A DNA stretch of 64,000 nt from Oscarella lobularis (lineage: Eukaryota; Porifera; Homoscleromorpha; Homosclerophorida; Oscarellidae): positions 1,488,001-1,552,000 of the forward strand of contig NC_089189.1 of NCBI RefSeq assembly GCF_947507565.1, given 5' to 3'. The position numbers and the translations under genes are program-made. The notes beneath the pieces are model-generated. The model was not told the DNA's origin and did not search any database. It saw only the letters and a list, made by a program, of their open reading frames with translations. Shown here one piece after another: positions 43,146-53,269 of this stretch (position 1 is the stretch's first letter; the number at the start of each line of letters is the position of its first letter).

Positions 43146-45055
43146 GTCTCTACCCCTAAAACCGAGTGCGCCATGTTTTCCAAGATGGCCGCGCCCGACG
43201 AAATCGCCTATTACTCTTGAGCCGAGCGGCCGAGGCTCCCTTTCGCTCGCTCGGCGCGCTTTTCGGACGAATGTAGATAACCTCGCGCGCTCGGTTCGCG
43301 TCGGGGCCCCCTTTCGGCGACCGCCGAAAAATCCCCTTTTCTCGTACACCGCGCATCGTCCGGCTCCGTTCGAACGCCTCGCGACGATCTTTCGTCGCCG
43401 CGAAGCCTTTCGACCCTTCGCTTTCGCCCGAAATCGCTCGGAAGGCTCCGTTTTCGAGCCTTCGCGATTATCGACCGATTTCGAAAGGCCTTCGGACGAC
43501 ACTCTCGACGACGGGGTCGCTTTTTCGCGTCTTCCCAAACACCCTTCCACTTTCGACCGGCGTCGAGGCCCCTTTCGGGGATCTGGCGATTTTCTCCGTA
43601 ATCGCTCGCTTCGGCGCTTAGTTCGAAATCCCGGCGACGATTTTTCCACTCTTCGAAGCCGTTTCTTTCGCCGAATAGCGCCCAAACCGCTTTCCAACCC
43701 GTCTTTGCGTCCCCAGACGTCATTTTTGCCTGCCCGCGCCATCTTAGAATTGGCGGGTCACGTGATCTAGCGATTCCTTCTCCTTTGCTCGCGTTTCGGG
43801 CTCATTTTTCACTTCGAATCCGTTCTTTCACTCCGTCGGAGGCGTTAGTTGAAAGTTCGACTGCTTCCCAATCCAGTTTGACTTCGTTTTCGTCTTAGTC
43901 AGTTTGTTCCTTCGATCGCGACTCACTTTCTCCGATTGGCATTTTCAGCCATTTCAACAGTGCTCTTGCACTGGAATCGCCGTCGTTTTCCCTTCTGATC
44001 ACATTTCCGAAAGCGACTCCTCTTGATCGAGGCCCCTTTTCCGATTTATTTTCGACTTTTCCAGCCATCCTCGCTGCAAATTTACGCAACCGTTAAACAC
44101 AGCTCAGCGATCGTTTCTACGGCCAAAACGGGTGCACACGCCAACGAATGTAGCGTACGTAGTTTTCCACGGTACCTAGCGATAGAAGCAGCGTTTGCTT
44201 TGGTAAGATCGCTCCAACAGGAGTCTGCACTTCTATGCGATCAGCCCGGTACCGGTTTTTTAATATCGCTAATTAATTAAACGTCTTCCGGGCGGCAATG
44301 GACTGGTAGCAGCGGGTTCGCAATGCCGTGAAACCGCGGAATAGATTGGACGGGTTCATCTCAGTGTATGCACCGATTACGCAGTCAGATCAACTTTGAA
44401 TCGAACGCAGTCTGCAGCCGAAGCGGGTACATTAGAAGTGCGCGATGGACCTACCGAATTTTGAATGTCGTTGTTCGACCTCAATTAAAAGTTCACTGCA
44501 CGGTTTCTCGGTGGCCACGGAATAGCCAAAACGATGCCTGCATTCTAGATGCGAAAATGCGCTTTCCGGCATCCTAGGCGCTTAGACCAAGCATCCATGG
44601 TTATACCAGACACGCAGATTACCGATTGACTCGTAACGCCATATTGGACTGAGAACCACACTGTGTTTTGCAAAAAATACAGATTCTCAAATCTCAGAAC
44701 CATTCTGAATACGTTATGTCGAATCAACGCAAGGTCAACCGGTTGCGAGAGCCAGACAATTGAATAACGGTTGGCGGTTTCCAAACAAATCTGTCGAACT
44801 GGTTTCAAATTATTGTCTTCCGACTAGCAGTGACTATTCGCTGCCACTTGCTCCGACCTGAAAAGAGTGCCCGGTAACTTGGAACGCTTTTACTCGCGGC
44901 GTCGCTTCGAACACGAAAACGGGTACCGGGTGCCTCAAGGGCAGTTCGCATGAACGGACCGGAAGTCGTACAGGAAGTTATGGTTCTAACGAACGTCTGA
45001 CTCTTTTCCTATTCCGAAACAGAAACAAACCACCCGGGCGAAGCCGGGTAATTAG
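43146..45055 (+). mobile_element. Helitron unit 3: non-autonomous
   Basis: It starts TCTCTACCCCTAAAACCGAG after the CTAG of unit 2 and ends with hairpin ACCCGGGCGAAGCCGGGT (45032-45049) then AATTAG, lacking the final CTAG-type duplication. The 5' half resembles unit 5 (51756 onward). The 3' half from 44225 matches unit 0. No ORF of known function. Frames open on both strands in the first 600 bp reflect the low TA content. Confidence 0.8.
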
Positions 45056-45975
45056 TCTGCACCCCTAAAGACGAAAGTACGCCATGTTTTTTTCCAAGAT
45101 GGCCGCGTCCATCGAGATCGCCGATTTCTCCGGAGCGAAGCTTCCGAGCGCCTTTTCGCACTCCGGACGCCCTTTTCGGCCAAATGTAGATAACCTGGCG
45201 CGCTCATTTCGCGTCGGGGCCCCTTTCTTAAAAAATCGAAAAGGCCTTTTTTCCGCCAACGGCGCGTCGTTCGGCTCCGCTCGAGCGCCTAGCGACAATC
45301 TTTCGTCGCCGCGAAGCCGTTCGACCGTTCGCTTTCGCCCGAACTCGCTCGGAAGACGGCGTTTTCGAGCGGTCTCGATTATCGATCGATTTCGAAAGCC
45401 TTTTTTGCGGCCTTCTCGACGACGCGGCCGATATTTTACGTCTTCCCGACCGTCCTTCCACTTTCGACCGGCGTCTGGGGCCCCTTTCGGGGCACCTCGA
45501 TTCGACGTCATCACTGACGTTACCTGCGTCACCTGACAAGCGACCTCCTCCTCCTTCTCTCTCGCCGCGTTGCTCGGTTGGATCTCGCCGCTTTTTCGCT
45601 TTTTTCGTCGTCGTGGCTTTCTCGCGCTTCGTTTCTAGCGCCGATCGTGAGTTTTTCGTTCTGTTCCGAATTCGCCTTTCTCATTTCTTTTGTTTCTCAG
45701 ATCGCGATTCCCTGCGTGCCGCGGTGCAATTTAACGTAATCACCGCCTCTTTCGCGAAGTCTTCGCGTCTCGGTCTCGACGTCTTTTCGCTCGATTCGTC
45801 GTCGATTTCGTCGAATTTCCCCAGTCCGCGTTCCCGATATACGTCACGCGCACGTAATTCGATCTCTCGGCGTCGCTTTTCTGCTCGATATCGTTGCTCA
45901 ATTCGTCGCCGCTTTTTTAGCGTTCTCGCCCTTTTGAAATTCGGGGCCTGTTAATATCGTTTCCTATTTTTCAGA

Positions 45976-48900
45976 ATGCCGAGAAAGGAAAAACGCTGTC
46001 GCAGTGAAAGCGGCGCACCTACGTCGCCTAAAAGAACACGGATGCAGACGTCGGACGAAGACGATGATTCCGAAGTCGCGCCTCACGAACAATCCATTTC
46101 TTTTGAGCATTCCTATTCTTCCCACTCCCTCTCTTCGTCCAATTTAGAGCCTCACGAAGAAGCTATTTCTTTCGAGCATTCCTATTCTTCCCACTCCTCT
46201 TCCTCCACTTTAGAAATTTGTCTATTCGTTTTGCACGACCACTCCTATCATTTTTCTTCTTCGCCATTGGACAGAAACCGTCGGTCACCGATCATCACCA
46301 ATCACTCGTACTCTCAAAGTTCCCGCCGCTCAAACCAGCGGAGTTTCGAAAATCGAGAATCGTCCGTTCGTACAAACGACACAGCCCGTAGTTTCTCTTT
46401 TCCTTCCTCTTTCGTATTAGTTCGCAGTTTAGCGTCCAGCACCACTGTTTCTGTCCGTCCTCAAGTTACGCCCTCTTCTGCGTCCCCGACCATTTCTTTT
46501 GCAAGTCGATCTGTCGCGACTACCGCACAGCCGCCTGCCCGTTTGCACACCCAAACCCACAGTGTACCTGCACCTACTCAGGCCACCAATACAGACGTCT
46601 CAGCAACCCTTTTCGACGGTACACCTGACACCGCAAATTTCGTTTCCGAGCACTCCCCTAATTCCTTGGACATCGACGCGCGAGCCCATGAGCCTCCGCT
46701 GCCGAATCAGCCGGAGGAAAACGCGGGGGTTGAAGAAAACGCGGCGGTTGAAGAAAACGCAGCGGTTGAAGTGCCTGTAGTGCAACTTCCGAATTTTCCC
46801 GCTTTTCGATACAATCCGCGAGACACGTTCGATGGAGCCAATATCGGTTCGATGTCTGCCACGTGCGAGCACTGCAAGGCGAAAAAGTTGCATTCTGAAC
46901 CAGGTAAAATATGCTGCGCAAATAACAAAGTAGATCTTCCTCTGCTCGGTTCTCCGCCTGAGCCGTTGAGGACGCTCCTTACACAAAACACAGCCTCCGC
47001 AAAAGAGTTCCGAAGCAAAATACGAAATTACAACTCCTGCTTTGTGATGACTTCTTTTCAAGCGCATACGTTGGTCGAACCAGGATTCATGCCCACCTTC
47101 AAAGTCCAGGGGCAAATCTATCACTACATAGGCCCTCTCACTCGCACAGACGACCGTGCTCCGCAATTTGTGCAAACCTATTTTATCGACGATCGCGGAG
47201 AGCAAGCGGAAGCGCGACTTTCGTGGCAGAGGGATCACGATTCGCAGCTAAACGGGCACACAATTGGTCGTCTTCAGGACATGCTGCATGAGCACAATGA
47301 ACACGTGCGCGTATTTAAAACGGCTCTCGAACAGAGAACCCCGACCGCACCCGATTATCGCGTTGTTATACGAGCCGAAAGAACTCCTCGAGGAGAGCAT
47401 CAACGGACTTTCAATGCGCCTTCTGGGAACGACGTCGCAGCTCTCATTCCCGACGGTCAGGCCGGTTATCGCGACATCGTCCTGTCCAATCGCGATCACA
47501 GAATTAAGCGCATCAACGAACTGCACAGATGTTACGATTCCCTCCAGTATCCGCTACTGTTTCCCAGAGGCGAAGACGGTTATCATCTGCTTCGCTTCCA
47601 AAAAGATGCGCGGACTAACCAGCAATCGACGAAGAAAATGTCTATGCTCCAATTTTACGCGTTCAGACTGATGCACCGAGAAGACGACTTTAACATTCTA
47701 CTGCGCGGAGGCGAACTGTCTCACCAGTTCATCGTAGACGTGTTCGCGAAAATCGAAACCGACCGTTTGAATCTCTTGCGCGTACAGCAAGAAGAGTTGC
47801 GCGCAGCCGATTACACGACCTTGAGAGACGCAGTCGAGACGGACGGAGACGCTCGCAACGTTGGACAGTTGGTCGTCCTTCCCTCTACATTTACTGGCGG
47901 GCCTCGATACATGCACGAGAAATGCCAAGATGCAATGACATACGTTAAACATGGCGGAGCGCCTGATTTCTTCATCACCATGACTTGCAATCCGCGTTGG
48001 CAAGAAATAACGTCAGAGCTGTATCCCAACCAGACGCCAAAGAATAGACACGATCTCATTGCCAGAGTTTTCAGACTGAAGGTTCGAGAGTTCATGGGCC
48101 TCATCGACGCCAAGTGCATTTTCGGCCAGAAACGATCTCACGTCTACACCATAGAGTGGCAAAAGCGAGGGTTGCCTCACGTTCACCTACTCCTGTGGTT
48201 AGCGCAAAAAGTACGTCCTGAGCAAATAGACAGCGTGATTAGCGCAGAGCTCCCCGATCCCAACGAAGACCCCGAACTTTTTGCCACTGTGACCAGACAC
48301 ATGATTCACGGCCCTTGCGGACAGTTGAATCCCAGATCCCCCTGCATGAAAGAAGGACAATGCACCAAGCACTACCCCAGGCAGTTTCTCCGCGAAACCG
48401 TGACTTCTCTCAACGGATACCCGCTTTACAGGCGACGATCTCCGGAAGACGGTGGAGTCGAAACTACTCTAGGAAGATTCCGCATCGACAACCGTTGGGT
48501 CGTTCCTTACAATCCATTTTTATCTCGAACGTTTGACGCCCACATAAACGTCGAGTACTGCAGGTCCATTTGCGCACTGAAGTACCTAATGGCCTACCTG
48601 AACAAAGGGAAGGATAAGGCCGTGGTCGGCCTGCAGAATAGATACAGAAACGACGAATTAACCCGATATCAGGTGGCAAGATACATTAGTACGAACGAAA
48701 GCGTTTGGCGAATAATGCAATTCCCAATCCACGACCACTTTCCCGCAGTCGAACAACTTCAAGTCCACCTAGAAAATGGGCAGAGAACGCTTTTCACCGC
48801 TCAAAACGCCGAAAACCGTGCAGCGGTTCCTCCCGAGACAACGCTAACCGGCTTCTTCGCACTTTGCGCCAGAGACGACTTTGCCAAGACCCTTCTTTAC

Positions 48901-50937
48901 GTCGACGTCCCCAGGTACTACAGATGGGTAGATAAAAAGTGGCAAAAGAGAAAGCAAGGTCGGATTTTACCCGAACATCCCACCGTCAGAGAATCCACGA
49001 CACTCGGTCGCATCTACACCCTTCACCCGAGAAACACCGAATGCTATCTTTTACGACTGCTTCTTCTTCACGTTCGAGGGCCCACTTGCTTCGCAGACTT
49101 ACGAACTGTCGACGGCACCGTCTTCGATACCTATCACGAGGCATGCAAAGAACGCGGCCTTCTAACCGACGATCAGCATTGGCACCACGCGCTGACGGAG
49201 GCAACTGTAACCGATCGCCCGCACAAAATTCGCGACATGTTCGCTATCATGCTTCACATGTGCGAAATTTCCGATCTTCTCGAACTTTGGGAACGACACA
49301 AAGAAGCAATGACGCAAGATTACCTACGGGCTCTTCGCAGACGCGCAAACGACAACACTTTGCCGTACACGGACGCGATCTTCAATCGCGCTCTAATATA
49401 CATTGAAAACAAATTGCTCTCTTTTCCCGGAGGAAAGCCGCTCGAAGAATATCGTTTGCCCACCCCCAACCACGCCCAAGAGCAAACCGCCGATTTTCCT
49501 CGCGAAATGGTCACAGAATATTCCTATAACACCCCTGAGATGCACGAACGACTCGCGACAAACGAGCGCTCTCTCACACCAGATCAAACAGAAGTCTACG
49601 ACGAATTGCTCGCCTACGTTACTCGAGGAGCGAGCAACTCAATCCTTTTTCTCGACGCTCCGGGAGGGACCGGAAAGACGTTTCTTCTAAATGTTTTTCT
49701 AGATAAAATTCGATCGCAAGGCGAAATAGCTCTCGCAGTCGCCTCCTCCGGAATTGCCGCAACACTCCTAACGGGCGGCAAAACGGCTCATTCCGTCTTT
49801 AAGCTACCCCTCAACATCTGTCGCTACGATCGTCCTACCTGCACGATTCAAAAGAACACCGCGCGATCGAGACTTCTACGCTTGGCCAAAGTCATTATAT
49901 GGGACGAGTGCACCATGGCCAACAAAAAGGCTCTCGAAGCACTAGATCGAAGTCTACGAGATATCCGCGAAACCAATTCCGTCATGGGAGGCTTGCCACT
50001 CATACTAGCAGGAGACTTCAGGCAAACCTTACCGATAATACCAAAAGGCACGAAAGCCGACGAAATCGCAGCCTGCCTGAAATCCTCCGCTACTTTATGG
50101 CCCAAAGTCCGCACGCTCAGTTTGAGAACGAATATGAGAGCTCATCTGTTCGGGGACGCTCAGTCCGGCGCCTACGCAGATCTACTCATGCAAATCGGCA
50201 ACGGCGAAATTCCGATCGATCCGCAAGACGGTCTCATCGACATTCCTTGTGGAACAGTTGTCCAATCCGCCAACGAACTTGTAGAACTCGTCTTTCCCCA
50301 ACTCTCCGAGAGATACAAAGACATCGCTTGGCTCGGACAAAGAGCTATACTCGCCCCGAGAAACGATAAGGTAACGGAACTGAACGAGACGATGCTCGAA
50401 CTCATACCCGAAGAAGAAAAGGTCTATTTAGCCGTCGATACGACGCTAGAACCTGACGACGCTGTTAACTACCCGACCGAAGTTCTCAATTCCCTCAATC
50501 CGCCAGGTCTGCCCTCGCACACTTTACGACTCAAAGTCGGCGCACCTATCATGCTTCTTCGCAACATCGACTCCCCTAAACTGTGCAACGGTACGAAACT
50601 GACCGTCACTCGACTCTGCCCCAACGTCATAGAGGCAACTTTGTGCACGGGGCAATACGCCGGTGAGAGTGTCTTCATACCCCGCATTCCGCTTATTCCC
50701 TCCGATACGACCGATTCTTTTAAGCGCTTGCAGTTCCCAGTTAGACTATCTTTCGCCATGACCATCAACAAGTCCCAAGGACAAACTCTCAAAACGGTAG
50801 GCCTGTGTCTCTCTACGAAATGCTTTGCCCACGGTCAATTTTACGTTGCCTGTTCACGAGTGAGCTCCCCAAACAATCTTTACGTTTTCTCCGAATCTCC
50901 CAAAACGACGAACGTGGTGTACCGTGAGGTACTCTAA
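45976..50937 (+). CDS. Helitron Rep/helicase, intact (1653 aa)
   Basis: This protein combines an HUH relicase that nicks the transposon end with a Pif1-family 5'-3' DNA helicase. The ATG at 45976 follows TTTTTCAGA, probably a 5' UTR splice acceptor. Residues 1-270 are Ser-rich and variable, and include a short EENA(A/G)VE tandem repeat. CEHCKAKK and CCANNKV near 290-315 look like a zinc site. The Rep domain shows FITMTCNPRW (666-675), GLPHVH with the metal-binding histidines H735 and H737, and the paired tyrosines Y870 and Y874 in KYLMAYLNKGKD. The helicase has P-loop GGTGKT (1230-1235), DE at 1310-1311 (WDECTMAN), GDFRQ, NMR, INKSQGQT and YVACSRVS. All catalytic residues I can name are present, and no stop or shift interrupts 4.96 kb. 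The element is therefore a candidate for recent activity. Confidence 0.95.
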   Translation: MPRKEKRCRSESGAPTSPKRTRMQTSDEDDDSEVAPHEQSISFEHSYSSHSLSSSNLEPHEEAISFEHSYSSHSSSSTLEICLFVLHDHSYHFSSSPLDRNRRSPIITNHSYSQSSRRSNQRSFENRESSVRTNDTARSFSFPSSFVLVRSLASSTTVSVRPQVTPSSASPTISFASRSVATTAQPPARLHTQTHSVPAPTQATNTDVSATLFDGTPDTANFVSEHSPNSLDIDARAHEPPLPNQPEENAGVEENAAVEENAAVEVPVVQLPNFPAFRYNPRDTFDGANIGSMSATCEHCKAKKLHSEPGKICCANNKVDLPLLGSPPEPLRTLLTQNTASAKEFRSKIRNYNSCFVMTSFQAHTLVEPGFMPTFKVQGQIYHYIGPLTRTDDRAPQFVQTYFIDDRGEQAEARLSWQRDHDSQLNGHTIGRLQDMLHEHNEHVRVFKTALEQRTPTAPDYRVVIRAERTPRGEHQRTFNAPSGNDVAALIPDGQAGYRDIVLSNRDHRIKRINELHRCYDSLQYPLLFPRGEDGYHLLRFQKDARTNQQSTKKMSMLQFYAFRLMHREDDFNILLRGGELSHQFIVDVFAKIETDRLNLLRVQQEELRAADYTTLRDAVETDGDARNVGQLVVLPSTFTGGPRYMHEKCQDAMTYVKHGGAPDFFITMTCNPRWQEITSELYPNQTPKNRHDLIARVFRLKVREFMGLIDAKCIFGQKRSHVYTIEWQKRGLPHVHLLLWLAQKVRPEQIDSVISAELPDPNEDPELFATVTRHMIHGPCGQLNPRSPCMKEGQCTKHYPRQFLRETVTSLNGYPLYRRRSPEDGGVETTLGRFRIDNRWVVPYNPFLSRTFDAHINVEYCRSICALKYLMAYLNKGKDKAVVGLQNRYRNDELTRYQVARYISTNESVWRIMQFPIHDHFPAVEQLQVHLENGQRTLFTAQNAENRAAVPPETTLTGFFALCARDDFAKTLLYVDVPRYYRWVDKKWQKRKQGRILPEHPTVRESTTLGRIYTLHPRNTECYLLRLLLLHVRGPTCFADLRTVDGTVFDTYHEACKERGLLTDDQHWHHALTEATVTDRPHKIRDMFAIMLHMCEISDLLELWERHKEAMTQDYLRALRRRANDNTLPYTDAIFNRALIYIENKLLSFPGGKPLEEYRLPTPNHAQEQTADFPREMVTEYSYNTPEMHERLATNERSLTPDQTEVYDELLAYVTRGASNSILFLDAPGGTGKTFLLNVFLDKIRSQGEIALAVASSGIAATLLTGGKTAHSVFKLPLNICRYDRPTCTIQKNTARSRLLRLAKVIIWDECTMANKKALEALDRSLRDIRETNSVMGGLPLILAGDFRQTLPIIPKGTKADEIAACLKSSATLWPKVRTLSLRTNMRAHLFGDAQSGAYADLLMQIGNGEIPIDPQDGLIDIPCGTVVQSANELVELVFPQLSERYKDIAWLGQRAILAPRNDKVTELNETMLELIPEEEKVYLAVDTTLEPDDAVNYPTEVLNSLNPPGLPSHTLRLKVGAPIMLLRNIDSPKLCNGTKLTVTRLCPNVIEATLCTGQYAGESVFIPRIPLIPSDTTDSFKRLQFPVRLSFAMTINKSQGQTLKTVGLCLSTKCFAHGQFYVACSRVSSPNNLYVFSESPKTTNVVYREVL

Positions 50938-50995
50938 ATGTTCCTCCCTATACTTCCCGATCTAACCTCGATAAACCGTCTCAAACCTCGCTTAA

Positions 50996-51655
50996 CCGAT
51001 TTTAACAGATTTTCTGACCGACCATTTATTTCGCTCCTTCTGCACCCGAGGCAAAGCGCCTCCTGTCGAACCTCCTCGCCCCTACGCTCGCTGCGCCAAT
51101 TGCGGCACCATAGCACGCATCGCAGATTGCCCTCGCGAGGCCACGGCGCTTCTCATTCTCCAAAACGACACCGATCCGCGCATCGAACTTCGCGCCAATT
51201 CTGCGGCACTATCGATCATCGGTAACTCTCCCGTCTCCACCATCGAAGAGGACGACATCTTCAACGCAGGAAAATTTGACGTTTCCTACAGCAAAGACAA
51301 GATCATCCTAGACGTCTTCCGACAATCTGACGCCGCCGCCCAAGGACCTTCTGCGCCGCCGCCGCGTCCTCAGCGTCCACAACAGCAGTTGACCGTTGTC
51401 AGACCCCGGCCCGTCGTGCTCTCGACTTCTCGGACAAAGAAAAGGAAGACGAAACGGCCTCTGCCGTCGCTTCTGCGGCTCCGAAGAACAAGCGTTCGAA
51501 GCCGCAGGCGGCTTCGGCCAAAAAGGTTTGACTGTTTTCAGTTCTCTTCTTTGCGTTCTACTTCCTCCATCCGTTTTCGTCCATCGTTAAAAGGACATTC
51601 ATTTTTTTCGGCCGCGTTTTTCGACATTATGTTTGAAAATGTCGTTACTCATTAA
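50996..51655 (+). CDS. RPA-like zinc/OB-fold reading frame downstream of Rep/Hel
   Basis: A 219-codon stretch without stops, in a different frame from the helicase. Its first part reads CANCGTIARIADCP, an RPA1-type zinc ribbon (CxxC ... C). Then come ATALLILQNDTDPRIELRAN and SAALSIIG, the strand pattern of the RPA70 C-terminal OB fold, and KFDVSYSKDKIILDVF. A basic tail (TKKRKTKR) resembles a nuclear localisation signal. RPA binds single-stranded DNA, and some plant and animal Helitrons carry RPA-like genes, which fits a helper for strand-displacement transposition. There is no suitable ATG. A possible splice acceptor, TTTTAACAG, precedes it at 51008, so it may be a 3' exon or a domain fused by a frame change. 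Unit 1 has no equivalent. Confidence 0.5.
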   Translation, partial: PILTDFLTDHLFRSFCTRGKAPPVEPPRPYARCANCGTIARIADCPREATALLILQNDTDPRIELRANSAALSIIGNSPVSTIEEDDIFNAGKFDVSYSKDKIILDVFRQSDAAAQGPSAPPPRPQRPQQQLTVVRPRPVVLSTSRTKKRKTKRPLPSLLRLRRTSVRSRRRLRPKRFDCFQFSSLRSTSSIRFRPSLKGHSFFSAAFFDIMFENVVTH

Positions 51656-51755
51656 GGAAGGTTTATTAATTAATTAATAAAAAGAATCATGCATCCGTCC
51701 CCCTCTCATCGAATCAAAAATGAACCACCCGGGCGAAGCCGGGTAAAATTGGTAG

Positions 51756-53190
51756 TCTGCACCCCTAAAGACGAAAGTACGCCATGTTTTTTTCCAAGAT
51801 GGCCGCGTCCAGCGAGATCGCCGATTTCTCCGGAGCGAAGCTTCCGAGCGCCTTTTCGCACTCCGGACGCCCTTTTCGGCCAAATGTAGATAACCTGGCG
51901 CGCTCATTTCGCGTCGGGGCCCCTTTCTTAAAAAATCGAAAAAGGCCTTTTTTCCGCCAACGGCGCGTCGTTCGGCTCCGCTCGAGCGCCTAGCGACGAT
52001 CTTTCGTCGCCGCGAAGCCGTTCGACCGTTCGCTTTCGCCCGAAATCGCTCGGAAGACGGCGTTTTCGAGCGGTCTCGATTATCGATCGATTTCGAAAGG
52101 CCTTCGGACGAGTCTCTCGACGACGGGGTCGCTTTTTTACGTGTTCCCGAACACCCTTCCACTTTCGACGGACTTCGAGGCCCCTTTCGGGATACCGGCG
52201 CTTTTCTCCGCAATCGCTCGTTTCGGCGCTTCGTTCGAAATCCCGGCGACGATTTTTCTACTCTTCGAAGCCTTTTCTTTCGCCTATTCGCGCCGAAACC
52301 GCTTTCGAAGCCGTGTTTTCGTTTCTAGACGTCATCTTTGCCTCTGCAGGCGCCATCTTGGAATTGGCCGGTCACGTGATCTACCGTTTTCTTCTCTTCT
52401 GCTTACGTTTCGGGCTGTTTTTCCAATTCGAAACCGTTCTCTGGCTCCATATATCGGAAGCTTTGATTGCAAGTTCGACCGCGCTTTCCCAATCCAGTTT
52501 GACTTCGTCCACTTTGAAACCGTTCTCGATCCGGTCTCGCTCCATTGGAGGCGTTCTTTGCAAGTGCGACCGCTTCCCAATGCAGCTTGACTTCGTTTTC
52601 GTCGTGGTTTGTTCCTTCGATCGCGACTCAGTCTCTCTTCATCAAATTCGCATTTTCGGCGACTTCTTGTGTGCGCTTGCACCGGAAGCCGTACCCTTTC
52701 CCTCTGATCATACTGGCAAAAGTATTGCGATCGAGGTCCCTTTCCCGGTTACTTTTTTACTTTTCCACGGCCGACATCCGGCTTCGCAGCAAATTTACAC
52801 CACCGGTAAATGCCTCTCGGCAATCGTTTTCTACGACCAAAAAGGGTACAGTACCCACACCATCGGATGTACATAGTTTTTCCAACGTAAATATAGCGGC
52901 AAGAGCGGAGTTTGCTTCGGTCTCCCGCTGGATCCGCAGTCTGCACTTCTATGCGATCAGCGGGTAGCGGTTTTTTTACGTTGTTAACTAAACGTCAATT
53001 GACCGGTACTTCCGGGCGGCAACACATTGCCTGGTCGCAAGCGAGTACGCAGTGCCGTAAAACCACGGAATGCATGGAACAGGTACATCTTATGATATGC
53101 GCCGATTACGCTGTCGGGCCTACTTTGCAAGGTATTCTGCGGCCAAAACGGGTACATTCTAAGAACGCGATGGTTGTTGCCGCTGCAGCC
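51756..53190 (+). mobile_element. Helitron unit 5: non-autonomous, 3' end missing
   Basis: It starts TCTGCACCCCTAAAGACG after the TAG of unit 4. The first ~450 bp match unit 4 and the remainder resembles unit 3, including the block CACTTCTATGCGATCAGC at 52946. No ACCCGGGCGAAGCCGGGT hairpin is found downstream, so the 3' end is lost or replaced. The right boundary is approximate, set where Gypsy integrase sequence begins. Confidence 0.7.
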
Positions 53191-53269
53191 CTAAACACAC
53201 ACAGTGGTCTACATTAAAATTAAATGAAAAAATGTCATCAACCCACGTATACACCGGAATAACGGCAGG

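Larger units (their letters stand above)
45056..51755 (+). mobile_element. Helitron unit 4: autonomous, coding region intact
   Basis: It starts TCTGCACCCCTAAAGACG directly after unit 3 and ends with hairpin ACCCGGGCGAAGCCGGGT (51727-51744) and AAAATTGGTAG at 51755. It contains the open Rep/helicase frame 45976-50937 and the RPA-like frame 50996-51655. Its first ~450 bp are nearly identical to those of unit 5. Rolling-circle Helitrons insert without target duplication, so the boundaries rest on the terminal signatures and on comparison between units. Confidence 0.85.

Noticed and set aside
45976-50937. Host Pif1 helicase gene
   Set aside because: The HUH motif, paired tyrosines and flanking Helitron termini identify it as transposon Rep/Hel.
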